This document shows, one piece after another, positions 33,919 to 41,918 of a stretch of DNA of 64,000 bases. A model generated the notes under the pieces. The model was not told where the DNA came from and made no database searches. It saw only the letters and a program-made list of their open reading frames with translations. The stretch comes from Dactylosporangium siamense. Lineage in GTDB: Bacteria; Actinomycetota; Actinomycetes; Mycobacteriales; Micromonosporaceae. Numbering within the stretch: position 1 is the first letter of the stretch; each line of letters begins with the position of its first letter. The translations under genes were made by a program, and so were the position numbers. The stretch lies in contig NZ_BONQ01000128.1 in assembly GCF_016862795.1 (NCBI RefSeq), forward strand, positions 62,001 through 126,000, read 5' to 3'.

Positions 33919-35191
33919 CCGGCCGCCGCTCACCTGCTCCACCGACTGCTTGCCCCGGTTCCGGGGCCATGCCGGCAGTGTTCTCACCGGCGGGTGCCGC
34001 CACCGGATCCGGCCCGGCCGGCGGAGGCGAAGGGGTCGCACGGCGGCGGTGCAGCAGCAGGGCGGTCAACCCACCCGCCACCAGCCCCCAGAACGCCGAC
34101 CCGATGTTCAGGATCGTCATCCCCGAGGCCGTCACCACGAACGTCACCACCGCCGCCTCGCGCCCCGACGGCTCGGTGACCGCGCTCGCCAGCGACGCGC
34201 CCAGCGCCGACAGCAGCGCCAGCCCCGCGACCGCGACGACGAGGACCGGCGGCGAGAGCAGCACGAGCGCCATCGCCAGCCCCGCGCCCAGGCCGAGGGT
34301 GAGCTGCCCGAAGCCGAGCGCCACCGTGGCCACCCACCGCCGGCGCGGGTCGGGGTGGGTGTCGGGGCCGGCGGTGAGCGCGGCGGTGATGGCCGCCAGG
34401 TTCAGGGCGTGACCGCCGAAGGGAGCCGCGAGAGCGCTCGCCACGCCGGTGGTGACCAGGACGCCGCGCAGGGGCGGGGTGTAGCCGTAGGTGGCCATGA
34501 CGGCCATGCCGGGGACGTTCTGCGCGGCCATGGTGACGAGGAAGAGCGGCACGGCGATGCTGACCAGCGCCGGCAGGTTGAACGTCGGCACGGTGAACAC
34601 GGCGGACGGCGCCACGGAGACGCCGGTGAGGTGCACGCCGCGGACCAGGATCGCCACGACCGCGGCGAGCAGCGCGCCCGGGACGGCCCACTGCCGGGCG
34701 AAGCGGGTGAGCAGCGCCCAGGTGAGCACCACCGGGACGGCGAGCTCGGGCACGCTGACGACGGCGCGGACCGGGGCGGTGCACAGGCTGAGGATGACGC
34801 CGGCGAGCATGGCGCCGGCGATGGGGCGGGGGATCGCGGCGATCGCCCGGGCGAGCCACGGCGACAGGCCGGCGACGACGATGAGCGCGGCGGAGACGAG
34901 GAACGCGCCGACAGCGGCGGGCCAGCCGCCGTGCACGTGGCCGGTGGCGACGAGCAGCGCCGCGCCGGGGGTCGACCAGGCGATGCTGATCGGCATCCGG
35001 TGCCGCACGGAGAGGAACACGGCCGTCGCGCAGATGCCGGTGCACAGCGCGAGCAGCCCGGAGGCGGCCTGCGCCGGGGTGGCGCCGACGGCGCGGAGGC
35101 CGGCGAGCACGACGGTGAACGAGCTGGCATAGCCGACGACCGCGCTGACGAGCCCGGCCAGGATCGGTGGGGCCGTGTCGAACCGTCGCAT
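33893..35191 (-). CDS. BenE-family benzoate/H+ symporter-like transporter
   Basis: 432 residues with about twelve hydrophobic helices. The BenE signatures are seen: the N-terminal GLVSAVVGYASSFTVVLAGL, ISIAWSTPGAALL, IPRPIAGAMLAGVILSLC, then MAAQNVPGMAVMATYGYTPP and FGGHALNLAAITAAL. It imports benzoate or a related aromatic acid, though no aromatic catabolic genes are nearby. The C-terminal ~45 residues are a Pro/Ala/Gly-rich tail whose end lies in a direct repeat. GGAGGGG is 4 nt upstream of the ATG. Divergent XRE-cupin gene is the likely regulator. Confidence 0.92.
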   Translation of the reverse strand: MRRFDTAPPILAGLVSAVVGYASSFTVVLAGLRAVGATPAQAASGLLALCTGICATAVFLSVRHRMPISIAWSTPGAALLVATGHVHGGWPAAVGAFLVSAALIVVAGLSPWLARAIAAIPRPIAGAMLAGVILSLCTAPVRAVVSVPELAVPVVLTWALLTRFARQWAVPGALLAAVVAILVRGVHLTGVSVAPSAVFTVPTFNLPALVSIAVPLFLVTMAAQNVPGMAVMATYGYTPPLRGVLVTTGVASALAAPFGGHALNLAAITAALTAGPDTHPDPRRRWVATVALGFGQLTLGLGAGLAMALVLLSPPVLVVAVAGLALLSALGASLASAVTEPSGREAAVVTFVVTASGMTILNIGSAFWGLVAGGLTALLLHRRRATPSPPPAGPDPVAAPAGENTAGMAPEPGQAVGGAGERRPEGAVGTKG

Positions 35192-35209
35192 CAGACCCCT
35201 CCAGGGACC

Positions 35210-35225
35210 GTTCCGTTTACGGAAC
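35210..35225. promoter_or_regulatory. Operator between BenE and XRE-cupin genes
   Basis: GTTCCG-TTTA-CGGAAC, a perfect 6+4+6 inverted repeat, centred between the divergent starts (19 bp from BenE, 15 bp from the regulator). Probable binding site of the XRE protein. Confidence 0.6.
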
Positions 35226-35240
35226 AGTCACCATAGCCAG

Positions 35241-35765
35241 GTGGAGGAGCGCGGGACAAGTCTTGGCGACCGGCTGCGGGAGTTGCGGGCCGCGCGCGGG
35301 ATGTCGCTGTCGGAGCTGGCGCGGGCGGCCGGGATCGGCAAGGCCACGCTGTCGGGACTCGAGCACGGCACCAGGAACCCGACGCTCGAGACGTTGTACG
35401 CCGTGGCGGGTGCGCTGGGGGTACCGCTGACAGCGCTGGTCCGGGAGCAGCACGGCGAACCGGTGCGTGGCACGGCGGTCACCGCGAAGCTGCTGGAGGT
35501 GTTCGACGAGCCGGGGGTGACGTTCGAGCTGCTGCGCATGTGGGTGCGGCCGGGCGTGGTGCAGCACTCACCGCAGCACGCGCCCGGCGTGACCGAGCAC
35601 GTCACGGTGTCGGAGGGGGTCCTGCGGGCCGGCCCGACCGACGCACCGCTGATCGCCGGCCCGGGTGAGCACATCGCGTGGGCGGCCGACGTGCCGCACG
35701 TCTACGGCACCGTCGGCCCGGACGAGGTCGTGGCCACCCTGCTGATCCGGACGCCCCGGACCTAG
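35241..35765 (+). CDS. XRE-family regulator with C-terminal cupin
   Basis: 174 residues from GTG 35241. The helix-turn-helix (LGDRLRELRAARGMSLSELA ... GIGKATLSGLEHGTRNPTLE) is followed by a cupin from about residue 90 (MWVRPGVVQHSPQHAPGVTEH, GEHIAWAADVPHVYGTVG) able to bind a small ligand. Divergent from BenE with a perfect inverted repeat between them, so it probably controls aromatic-acid uptake and itself. Its stop overlaps the end of the small acidic gene on the other strand by 4 bp. Confidence 0.9.
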   Translation: MEERGTSLGDRLRELRAARGMSLSELARAAGIGKATLSGLEHGTRNPTLETLYAVAGALGVPLTALVREQHGEPVRGTAVTAKLLEVFDEPGVTFELLRMWVRPGVVQHSPQHAPGVTEHVTVSEGVLRAGPTDAPLIAGPGEHIAWAADVPHVYGTVGPDEVVATLLIRTPRT

Positions 35766-35956
35766 TCGACCGTGGTCTCCTCGGTGTCCTCGTCCTCTTC
35801 GTGGCTGTGCCCGGTGAGGCCGTCCACGACCGCGTCGATGGGCTGCCCGATGTAGTCGAAGTCCGGCACCGCGATCCGCTCAGCCTCGTCACGGATGGTG
35901 TCGGTGTCCACGGTGTCGTCGACCCGCGGCACGCCGTTGTTGTCGATGTTGGCCAT
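35762..35956 (-). CDS. Small acidic protein of unknown function
   Basis: 64 residues from ATG 35956: MANIDNNGVPRVDDTVDTDT, then DEAERIAVPDFDYIGQPIDA and a tail of Asp/Glu/Thr. It is strongly acidic, without membrane segments or cysteines. Codon bias is good through the whole length. No family recognised. The 3' end overlaps the XRE-cupin gene, and the GNAT gene upstream is divergent. Confidence 0.6.
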   Translation of the reverse strand: MANIDNNGVPRVDDTVDTDTIRDEAERIAVPDFDYIGQPIDAVVDGLTGHSHEEDEDTEETTVD

Positions 35957-36014
35957 ACAGCACAGGTTTCCGGGCGGGGCGGCGGTCAAACCCGCCGTGT
36001 GGCACGGTCACTGG

Positions 36015-36479
36015 ATGAAGAGCCGGATGGAGATCCGCCGCGCGCGCCGGTCCGACGTCGAGACGCTGATCGCGATCCATCAGCAGGCCCGCCGCACGTA
36101 CTACGGCGACCTGGCGACCCGCGACGACACGGAGGAGTTGCGCGAGGCGTACACGGTCAGCGTCGACGCCCCGGATCGCACGGTGCTGTGCGTCGACGGC
36201 GACGCGCGGGTGGCGGGATTCTTGTCGATGAAGGACGACCAGCTCATCGGCCTGTACGTGGACCCGGCACACTGGCAGCACGGCATCGGTGGCGCGCTGC
36301 ACGACGCCGGGGTCGACGTCTGGAGGGCCGCCGGGGTCACCGGGGGTCGGCTGGAGGTGTGGGACGGCAACGAGCGGGCCAAGGCGTTCTACCTGCGGCG
36401 CGGCTGGGAGTCCTCCGGCGAGCGCCGCCCGGGCCCTCTCGACCGCGACTTCGTGTATCTGCGGCTGCGGATGTCGTAG
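36015..36479 (+). CDS. GNAT-family N-acetyltransferase
   Basis: 154 residues from ATG 36015 (ATG 36027 is possible). EIRRARRSDVETLIAIHQQA at the start, the core LIGLYVDPAHWQHGIGGALH with the Q/R-x-x-G-x-G/A-type acetyl-CoA loop, and GRLEVWDGNERAKAFYLRRGW at the end are standard Acetyltransf_1 features. Substrate unknown. It is followed after 48 bp by the two-component system but that has its own -10. Confidence 0.88.
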   Translation: MKSRMEIRRARRSDVETLIAIHQQARRTYYGDLATRDDTEELREAYTVSVDAPDRTVLCVDGDARVAGFLSMKDDQLIGLYVDPAHWQHGIGGALHDAGVDVWRAAGVTGGRLEVWDGNERAKAFYLRRGWESSGERRPGPLDRDFVYLRLRMS

Positions 36480-36515
36480 TACTTCAGGCCGATCTGGGAC
36501 CGGTCCGGGCTCCCA

Positions 36516-36521
36516 TACGAT
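36516..36521 (+). promoter_or_regulatory. Candidate -10 element (TACGAT) of the two-component operon
   Basis: TACGAT ends 6 nt before ATG 36528, with no Shine-Dalgarno; leaderless start likely. Confidence 0.42.
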
Positions 36522-36527
36522 CGGCGG

Positions 36528-37715
36528 ATGACCGAGGCCTTGCGCGCGCTGTGGGACGAGCCCCGTGCCCCGGGCGCGCCCGCGCGGGTGTGGCGGGACT
36601 GGGCGCTCGCCGGGATCCTGGTGCCGCTCACGGTCCTCGAAGGGCTCCTGCGCCCGGACCTGCCGATGCGGGCGCTCTCGGTGGTCGTCCTCGTCGTGCT
36701 CGCGCCGGTGCTGCTCTGGCGGCGGCGGCAGCCCTTCGCCGCGGTCGCCCTCGCGTTCGGTGTGACGGGGCTGCTACCGGTGTTCACGGGGCAGGCGCTC
36801 GAGAACGACGCGACGGCGTTGGTGCTGATCACGGTGTACGCACTGGCGCGGTGGGGTGCCGGCCGCGAGATCGTCGCCGGAGTGGCGGTCGTCGCCGCGA
36901 AGTTCGCCGTCGCGGTCTGGCTCGGCGAGGTCGATGCCGGCGACGCCGTCGCGGGTCCGGCGGTGCTGTCGGCGTGTCTCGCGCTGGGCGTGGCGCTGCG
37001 GTACCGGGCCAGCGCCCGCCGGCGCGAGGTCGACCGGATCCGGTTGCTGGAGCGGGAGCGGCTGGCCCGGGACCTGCACGACACCGTGGCGCACCACGTC
37101 TCGGCGATGGCGATCCGCGCGCAGGCCGGCATCGCCACCGCGGCCCTGCACCCGGACGCCGCGACCGACGCGCTGCACGTCATCGAGGCCGAGGCGTCGC
37201 GGGCGCTCGCCGAGATGCGCGCCATGGTCCGGGTCCTGCGGCGCGACGGACTCCCGGAACCCGCCGAGCTGACCCCCAACCCGCACACCGCCGGGCCGGC
37301 ACCGGACCCACCTGACCCACGCATCGCCGACCTGGTCGGCCTGGCGGGCCGGGCCGGTGCGCGGACCGGGCCGGGCGTGCACGTCGGGCTGTCCGGAGAC
37401 CTCGGTGACCTCCCGCCGGAGGTCGGTGCCGCGATCTACCGCCTCGCCCAGGAATCGGTCACCAACGCCCGCCGGCACGCCCGGCACGCGACCAGGATCG
37501 AGGTCCGCGTCGACGCCGACGACACGTCCGTCCGGCTGCGGGTCAGCGACGACGGCGACCACAGCCTGAGCCACGCCGCGGCGACGCCCGGGTTCGGGCT
37601 CATCGGCATGGCCGAGCGGGCCGACCTGCTCGGCGGCACGGTCGAGGCGGGTCCGGGGGCGGGCCGCGGCTGGACCGTGACGGCCGTGCTGCCACGCGCG
37701 GAGTCACCGGCGTGA
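36528..37715 (+). CDS. Sensor histidine kinase, HisKA_3 (NarL-partner) family
   Basis: 395 residues. Four to five TM helices occupy residues 25-155 without a large outer loop, so it may sense a membrane signal. The HisKA_3 dimerisation helix reads RLARDLHDTVAHHVSAMAI, with the phosphoacceptor His in the DLHD motif near 185. The HATPase region has an N box in YRLAQESVTNARRHA and G motifs VSDDGD and GFGLIGMAERADLLGG. It overlaps the response regulator by 4 bp and will phosphorylate it. Confidence 0.94.
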   Translation: MTEALRALWDEPRAPGAPARVWRDWALAGILVPLTVLEGLLRPDLPMRALSVVVLVVLAPVLLWRRRQPFAAVALAFGVTGLLPVFTGQALENDATALVLITVYALARWGAGREIVAGVAVVAAKFAVAVWLGEVDAGDAVAGPAVLSACLALGVALRYRASARRREVDRIRLLERERLARDLHDTVAHHVSAMAIRAQAGIATAALHPDAATDALHVIEAEASRALAEMRAMVRVLRRDGLPEPAELTPNPHTAGPAPDPPDPRIADLVGLAGRAGARTGPGVHVGLSGDLGDLPPEVGAAIYRLAQESVTNARRHARHATRIEVRVDADDTSVRLRVSDDGDHSLSHAAATPGFGLIGMAERADLLGGTVEAGPGAGRGWTVTAVLPRAESPA

Positions 37716-38386
37716 CCATCCGTGTGGTGGTCGCCGACGACCAGGAGATCGTGCGGACCGGGCTCACCATGATCCTCAACGCACAGCAGGGGATCACGGT
37801 CGTCGGGGAAGCCGCCAACGGGCAGCGGGCCGTCGAGCTCGCCCGGCGGCTGCGCCCGGACGTGTGCCTGTTCGACATCCGCATGCCGGGCGTCGACGGC
37901 ATCGAGGCGACCCGTGCCCTCGCCGGCCCCGGCGTCGAGGACCCCCTCGCGGTCGTCGTCATCACCACGTTCGACCTGGACGAGTACGTCTACGCGGCGC
38001 TGCGCGCCGGCGCCCGCGGGTTCCTGCTGAAGGACGCCGGTCCGGCGCTGCTCGCCCAGGCGGTCCGCGCCGCGGCGGACGGCGAGGCGCTGATCGCCCC
38101 GGCCGTCACCGCCCGGCTCCTGCGCGCCTTCGCCGGCGCCGGCCCGTTGCCCAAACCCCGCCAGCCCGTCGAGCCGCTCACCGATCGCGAGGAGCAGGTT
38201 CTCGCCAAGGTGGCCGCGGGCCGCACCAACGGCGAGATCGCCGCGGAGCTGTACATCACGCTCAGCACCGTCAAGACGCACATCACCAGCCTGATGGCCA
38301 AGCTCGGCGTCCGGAACCGGGTCGAGATCGCGATGTGGGCCTACGAGACCGACCGGGCCCCGGGGACTACGCGGGGGTCGTCCTAA
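37712..38386 (+). CDS. NarL/FixJ-family response regulator
   Basis: 224 residues. The receiver domain has the acidic pair in VVADDQEIV, the phospho-Asp in LFDIRMPGVDG near 55, Thr in VVITTFDLDEYV and Lys in FLLKDAG. The LuxR-type HTH is at the end: LTDREEQVLAKVAAGRTNGE and STVKTHITSLMAKLGVRNR. It is the partner of the kinase whose stop codon it overlaps. Targets are unknown; the DUF2306 gene 65 bp downstream is one candidate. Confidence 0.95.
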   Translation: MTIRVVVADDQEIVRTGLTMILNAQQGITVVGEAANGQRAVELARRLRPDVCLFDIRMPGVDGIEATRALAGPGVEDPLAVVVITTFDLDEYVYAALRAGARGFLLKDAGPALLAQAVRAAADGEALIAPAVTARLLRAFAGAGPLPKPRQPVEPLTDREEQVLAKVAAGRTNGEIAAELYITLSTVKTHITSLMAKLGVRNRVEIAMWAYETDRAPGTTRGSS

Positions 38387-38451
38387 AGTACGGCCGTGCC
38401 CCGGCCCGCGCGGCGATGAGCGGGCACCGTCCCGGGCCCGACGATCGACAC

Positions 38452-39099
38452 ATGACCACCCCCAGATGGCTCGTCCCCACCGGGCTGATCCTGCTCAGCC
38501 TCGTCCCGATGCTCGGCGGTGCCGTGCGCGTCGCGGAGCTCAGCGGCGGCGGTGCCCGCACCCCGGACAACGCGCGATTCTTCGACCAACCGCTGCCGGT
38601 GGTGCTGCACATCTTCAGCGCCAGTATCTTCCTGCTGCTCGGCGCCTTCCAGTTCGACTCGCGGTTGCGCCGCCGCCGGATCGGCTGGCACCGGGCCGCC
38701 GGGCGGCTCCTCGCGCCGCTCGGCATCGTCGCGGCGCTGACCGGCCTGTGGATGACCGTGTTCTATGACGTGCCGCCGGTCGACGCCACCGTCGTGGCGG
38801 TGCTGCGGCTCGGGTTCGGCTCGGCGATGGTGGTGGCGCTCGTGGTCGGCGTCGCCGCCGCGCTGCGCCGCGACATCCCCCGCCACAGCGCCTGGATGAC
38901 CCGCGGTTACGCGATCGGGCTCGGCGCGGGCACCCAGGCGTTCACGCTCGCGCCGTGGATGCTGCTCGTCGGGGAGCCGGGCTGGATCACCAGGAGCGTC
39001 GGGATGGCGGCGGGCTGGGTCATCAACCTCGCCGTCGCGGAGTGGGTGATCCGGCGCCGCGCGGTCCCGGTCAGGCGGCCGGTTTCCACACCCGCGTGA
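38452..39099 (+). CDS. DUF2306-family membrane protein
   Basis: 215 residues with six hydrophobic segments. The family pattern is visible: PLPVVLHIFSASIFLLLGAF with a membrane His, RRRRIGWHRAAGRLLAPLG, and HSAWMTRGYAIGLGAGTQAF; conserved histidines could ligate heme. Start ATG 38452 is chosen, though ATG 38416 is in frame. The last 29 bp overlap the end of the convergent P450 gene. It may belong to the two-component operon. Confidence 0.83.
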   Translation: MTTPRWLVPTGLILLSLVPMLGGAVRVAELSGGGARTPDNARFFDQPLPVVLHIFSASIFLLLGAFQFDSRLRRRRIGWHRAAGRLLAPLGIVAALTGLWMTVFYDVPPVDATVVAVLRLGFGSAMVVALVVGVAAALRRDIPRHSAWMTRGYAIGLGAGTQAFTLAPWMLLVGEPGWITRSVGMAAGWVINLAVAEWVIRRRAVPVRRPVSTPA

Positions 39100-40432
39100 C
39101 GGAGCCGGTCAGGACCGTCCACTTCGGACCTCCGGCGCGGACGGGCACGGGGCGGCGCGGGCCCGCGGTGACACCGTTCACCATGCCGTAGTCGATCCGG
39201 GGTTCGACCAGGCCGGGCAGGCCGCGCTCCAGCAGCAGCGTCAGCGTCGTGCGGACCTGCAGGTCGGCGAACTCCGCGCCCAGGCAGCGGCGGGGGCCGA
39301 GCCCGAACGGGATGAACTCGTACTGCTTCGGCCCCGGCTCCCCCGCCGTCCAGCGTTGCGGGCGGAACACCTGCGGCTGCGGGTACACCGCCGGGTTGCG
39401 GTGCTCCAGCAGCGGCGACAGGAACAGCAGCGCCCCCTTCGGCACCGGCGGCGAGCCCGCGACCTCCACCGTCGCGGTCACCCGCCGGGGCAGGGTGATC
39501 GGCACCGCCGGCAGCAGGCGCTGCGACTCCTTCACCACGGCATCGACGTCCACAGTGGACGGGTCAACCGGAGCGGCGTCCGGGTCGGGGCTGCCGAGCA
39601 GCGTGATGAGGGCGAGGCTCATCGTCATCGCGGTCGTCTCGAACCCGGCGGCGAAGAACCCGTGCAGCTCCCCCGCGATCTCCTCGGTGGTGAGCTGGTC
39701 GCCGTCCTCGTCGACGGCGTGGCACAGGATCGACAGCGCGTCGGGGCGCGGCTCGCCGGCCCGCCGCTGCGCGATCAGGGTGGCGAGCTGGTCGTAGGCG
39801 CGGGCGACCCGGCGCAGCCACCGCCCGTACGGCGACCACCGCAGGTCCCGCTTGAACAGCAGCACCCGCGGGTCGCCGGCCTCGGTGCCGAGGGTGACGA
39901 TCCGGTCGGCGAACGCGCTGAGCCCGTCGGCGTCGTCCAGGCCGAGCAGGCACCGCATCAGGTTGGCCTTGGAGATGCGCAGGCACTCCCGCTTCAGGTC
40001 GAACGGCGCGTCATCGACGGCCGCGAACCGGGACCGCTCGAACGTGTCGGCGAACACCGCCCGGTAGTGGGTCATCGCGGTGCGGTGCACGGCCGGCATC
40101 AGCAGCTTCCGGCGGCGGGTGTGCTCGGCGCCGTTGGCGGTGATGACCGCGTCGAACATGCCCGACCACGGCCGGCCCGGCGGCAGGTCGAAGAACCCGT
40201 CGGCGCGCTGGAACGCGGCGGTGTCGGTGAACACCTGCTTCACGGCCTCGCGCCCGCGGACCACGACGACGGATCCGTTGCCGGCGGTGGCGGGCACGAC
40301 GGGCTGCTCGAACGGCCCGACCCGGCCGAGCAGGAACCGGGCCGAGTCGCGGATCAGCTTGAGGTTGTTGACGACCGGCACTCCCGAGGGTCCGGGCGCG
40401 TCGATACGCAGCGCGGTGTCGAAGAGCTCCAC
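39071..40432 (-). CDS. Cytochrome P450
   Basis: 453 residues, long for a bacterial class and close to CYP102/CYP110-like sequences in its PGP-type start (APGPSGVPVVNNLKLIRDSA). The I-helix oxygen motif is AGFETT, the K-helix ExxR is ESQR, PERF region is FRPQRW, and the heme loop FGLGPRRCLG carries the axial Cys near residue 388. Monooxygenase of unknown substrate; no ferredoxin or reductase is adjacent. GTG 40432 start. The gene follows the DinB-like gene by 49 bp on the same strand and overlaps the DUF2306 gene by 29 bp at the 3' end. Confidence 0.94.
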   Translation of the reverse strand: MELFDTALRIDAPGPSGVPVVNNLKLIRDSARFLLGRVGPFEQPVVPATAGNGSVVVVRGREAVKQVFTDTAAFQRADGFFDLPPGRPWSGMFDAVITANGAEHTRRRKLLMPAVHRTAMTHYRAVFADTFERSRFAAVDDAPFDLKRECLRISKANLMRCLLGLDDADGLSAFADRIVTLGTEAGDPRVLLFKRDLRWSPYGRWLRRVARAYDQLATLIAQRRAGEPRPDALSILCHAVDEDGDQLTTEEIAGELHGFFAAGFETTAMTMSLALITLLGSPDPDAAPVDPSTVDVDAVVKESQRLLPAVPITLPRRVTATVEVAGSPPVPKGALLFLSPLLEHRNPAVYPQPQVFRPQRWTAGEPGPKQYEFIPFGLGPRRCLGAEFADLQVRTTLTLLLERGLPGLVEPRIDYGMVNGVTAGPRRPVPVRAGGPKWTVLTGSVTRVWKPAA

Positions 40433-40481
40433 GGATATCCACGATGAACGAAGTCAGAGACCGTCACCATCCGGCGAACGG

Positions 40482-41096
40482 TCAGCGACCCTGCGTGAAC
40501 CTGGCCGCCGCTTCGCCCGACAGGTGACCGGCGGGCAGCAGCCGCCCGCAGACGACGAGCAACAGGTCCTGGGCCAGGCCGCGCAGCGGGGCGCCGCTCC
40601 CCCGGCCCCAGTCCACGTCGGTGGCCTCGAGCCGCACGCCGGTGAGGTCGACGCCGAAGTACGCGACGTTGCGCGGCCGCATCGCGTCCAGGACGAGCAG
40701 GAGCCGGTCCGCGGGCACCCGCCGGTCGAGACCGAGCGCGACGGTGCTGTCCAGGCCGTGGATGATCTCGTGCGACAGCGCGCCGACGGCCCCGCCGCCG
40801 GGCGGCGACCACGGGTGCGCGATGTTGTCCCGCAACGCCGCCACGAGCGCCGGGGCCGGCATCCGGGCGGCGTCGCGGCGGGCGACCCGGTCCGCCATCC
40901 GGCCGAACCGCCCGCCGGAGCGCAGCATCTCCCACCCGAACTCGGCGGTGCCCATCCGGAACGGCATCGTGGTGTGCGCGAGCACCTCCCGCACCCGCCA
41001 CCCGGCGCAGAGCGATGGCGCGTCCCACTGCTCGTCCGTCAGCCCGGCGAAGACCTCGGCGAGCTCGCCGCGTTCAGCCATGATGTGTGACCTCAT
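40482..41096 (-). CDS. Maleylpyruvate-isomerase/DinB-like protein
   Basis: 204 residues (199 from ATG 41081). HIMAERGELAEVFAGLTDEQ then WDAPSLCAGWRVREVLAHT is the start of the mycothiol-dependent maleylpyruvate isomerase N-terminal four-helix bundle, with the metal-type His in the last motif and a second one in LSHEIIHGLD. The C-terminal part matches the TIGR03083-like tail. Members use or transfer mycothiol. Upstream of the P450 by 49 bp, so probably cotranscribed. Confidence 0.85.
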   Translation of the reverse strand: MRSHIMAERGELAEVFAGLTDEQWDAPSLCAGWRVREVLAHTTMPFRMGTAEFGWEMLRSGGRFGRMADRVARRDAARMPAPALVAALRDNIAHPWSPPGGGAVGALSHEIIHGLDSTVALGLDRRVPADRLLLVLDAMRPRNVAYFGVDLTGVRLEATDVDWGRGSGAPLRGLAQDLLLVVCGRLLPAGHLSGEAAARFTQGR

Positions 41097-41157
41097 GCAG
41101 CTGATACGACCGGCGCACGCGGAACTCATCGGTGCGGAACGGCTGGCGCGGGCCGGA

Positions 41158-41163
41158 TACACT
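41158..41163 (+). promoter_or_regulatory. Candidate -10 element (TACACT)
   Basis: TACACT ends 8 nt before ATG 41172; near-leaderless start likely. Confidence 0.35.
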
Positions 41164-41171
41164 CCCCAACC

Positions 41172-41495
41172 ATGACGACCTTGACCCGCCGCCTCGCCTC
41201 GGTCGCCGCCGCCCTGGTCATCGGGGTGGGCGCACTGACGGCCTGCAGCTCCGACAACGTGACGTGCTCGACCAACGCGTGCACCGTCACCTTCGACCGG
41301 GGAGTGGATGCCGAGTCCAGCGTGCTCGGCGTCGACGTGAAGTTCGTCAGCGTCGACAACGGCGTGGTGAAGCTGGAGGTCGGTGGCACCACCGTGAGCG
41401 TCCCCGTCGACGGCTCCACCCAGGCGCAGGGCTTCGACATCACCGTGCAGAGCGTGACCGACTCGCAGGTCGTCGTGCGGATCCAGACCAGCTGA
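41172..41495 (+). CDS. Small secreted lipoprotein
   Basis: 107 residues. The signal MTTLTRRLASVAAALVIGVG is followed by the lipobox LTAC, then two closely spaced cysteines (NVTCSTNACTVTF) and an 80-residue beta-rich domain with alternating Val/Thr strands. Similar small actinomycete lipoproteins are uncharacterised. It is probably leaderless (TACACT 8 nt upstream). The DUF1304 gene follows after 30 bp with its own -10. Confidence 0.82.
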   Translation: MTTLTRRLASVAAALVIGVGALTACSSDNVTCSTNACTVTFDRGVDAESSVLGVDVKFVSVDNGVVKLEVGGTTVSVPVDGSTQAQGFDITVQSVTDSQVVVRIQTS

Positions 41496-41513
41496 CCGCC
41501 TGATACCACCCGG

Positions 41514-41519
41514 TAGGGT
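41514..41519 (+). promoter_or_regulatory. Candidate promoter (-10 TAGGGT, -35 CTGACC)
   Basis: TAGGGT ends 6 nt before GTG 41526. CTGACC at 41492-41497 is 16 bp upstream of it and could serve as a weak -35. Confidence 0.45.
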
Positions 41520-41525
41520 GTCGGC

Positions 41526-41888
41526 GTGAACATCGTCGCCCTGGTCCTCGTCGGGCTCGTCGCCGCGCTGCACGCGTATTTCCTGGTGCTGGAGATGTTC
41601 CTGTGGACCGCGCCGCGGACCAGGGCGGCGTTCGGCACGACCGCCGAGTTCGCCGAGGCCAGCAAGGCCCTCGCCGCCAACCAGGGCCTCTACAACGGCT
41701 TCCTGGCCGCCGGCCTGGTCTACGGCATGATCGCCGACGACCCGGTGGGCTTCGCGGTGCGCGTGTTCTTCCTGGTGTGCGTGATCGTCGCCGGCCTGTA
41801 CGGCGCCGCCACCGCAAGCCGCCGGATCCTGCTGGTCCAGGCGCTCCCGGGCGCTCTCGCCCTGGCCGCGGTCCTGATCGCGCACTAA
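41526..41888 (+). CDS. DUF1304-family membrane protein
   Basis: 120 residues with four TM helices. VAALHAYFLVLEMFLWTAPRT, then the central ALAANQGLYNGFLAAGLVYG are the family signature. Function unknown. The start is GTG 41526, set by TAGGGT. Followed after 30 bp by the peptide-binding lipoprotein with its own -10. Confidence 0.9.
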   Translation: MNIVALVLVGLVAALHAYFLVLEMFLWTAPRTRAAFGTTAEFAEASKALAANQGLYNGFLAAGLVYGMIADDPVGFAVRVFFLVCVIVAGLYGAATASRRILLVQALPGALALAAVLIAH

Positions 41889-41905
41889 CACCACCCGCAC
41901 GGGGC

Positions 41906-41911
41906 TACGCT
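41906..41911 (+). promoter_or_regulatory. Candidate -10 element (TACGCT)
   Basis: TACGCT ends 7 nt before GTG 41919; leaderless start likely. Confidence 0.4.
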
Positions 41912-41918
41912 GCGTTAA

